Source: G021776435 sp046756245
Lineage (GTDB): Bacteria; Pseudomonadota; Alphaproteobacteria; Caulobacterales; Parvularculaceae
Assembly (NCBI GenBank): GCA_046756245.1
Contig: JBHHVZ010000076.1
Span: 1-13,507 of the forward strand
Reading direction: 5' to 3'
DNA: 13,507 nt
The notes below the pieces were generated by a model, which made no database searches, was not told the origin of the DNA, and saw only the letters and a list, made by a program, of their open reading frames with translations. Of the stretch, positions 13,457 through 13,507 are shown one piece after another (within the stretch, counting starts at the first letter, position 1; the number at the start of each line of letters is the position of its first letter). The position numbers were made by a program, and so were the translations under genes.

Positions 13457-13507
13457 AACGAAAAACTCGTGCCGCAGCCGCAGGACGCCGTGGCGTTCGG
13501 GTTGTTG
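13453..13507 (-). CDS. erpA: A-type iron-sulfur cluster carrier, C-terminal end (partial)
   Basis: Only the last 17 codons and the TGA stop are inside the window; the gene continues beyond the right edge. The reading NNPNATASCGCGTSFSL carries the invariant C-G-C ending of the IscA/SufA/ErpA family, whose two terminal cysteines bind the Fe-S cluster or iron. These proteins pass clusters to apo-enzymes; IlvD in this same window is an Fe-S enzyme and could be a client. ErpA is preferred over IscA or SufA because erpA neighbours xth in many alphaproteobacteria, but the visible part does not separate the paralogues. The stop overlaps the GTG start of the membrane protein. Confidence 0.85.
   Translation of the reverse strand, partial: NNPNATASCGCGTSFSL

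Overview
The window looks like chromosomal DNA from a high-GC alphaproteobacterium. The basis is coding GC mostly above 60%, an IlvD of the short PCN/CDK cysteine type, an Atm1-type ABC exporter, a broken erpA-xth neighbourhood, and several families of palindromic intergenic repeats typical of that class. The genus cannot be fixed from the sequence alone.

Layout. Positions 1-630 are a repeat-rich stretch around a small minus-strand GIY-YIG endonuclease gene (116-400). Copies of a CCGGAATGAC repeat lie on both sides of it, including a 140-bp nested inverted repeat (427-566). A minus-strand membrane protein of unknown family follows (631-1374). A plus-strand Atm1/HMT1-type ABC exporter (1524-3401) runs tail to tail into a very large minus-strand hybrid histidine kinase with three PAS and two receiver domains (3411-6944). 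Divergent from the kinase is ilvD (7051-8769), dihydroxy-acid dehydratase of branched-chain amino-acid synthesis. A second palindromic repeat element (8801-8946) fills the gap after ilvD.

Everything from 8996 to the end reads on the minus strand. In transcription order it holds: the 3' end of an A-type Fe-S carrier gene (erpA-like), a low-GC four-TM membrane protein, an FMN nitroreductase, an SRPBCC protein, a VOC/glyoxalase-fold protein, exonuclease III (xth), a four-helix-bundle (S23/IVP, Avd-like) protein, and a compact RecD/Dda-like SF1B helicase. Four junctions from erpA to xth are overlaps or gaps of 5 nt or less, so most of this is probably one transcript. xth and the helicase are DNA repair or processing functions. 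The nitroreductase, SRPBCC and VOC genes look like small-molecule or redox housekeeping of unknown substrate.

The most unusual structure is at 10090-10613. The four-helix-bundle gene is bracketed by two oppositely oriented arrays of 7-bp repeats. These sit directly between the xth stop codon and the helicase start, like a small mobile cassette. One array supplies the start codon and first six codons of the gene, as well as the in-frame stop just before it. The GIY-YIG gene with its repeats is a second example of a small gene tied to a repeat family.
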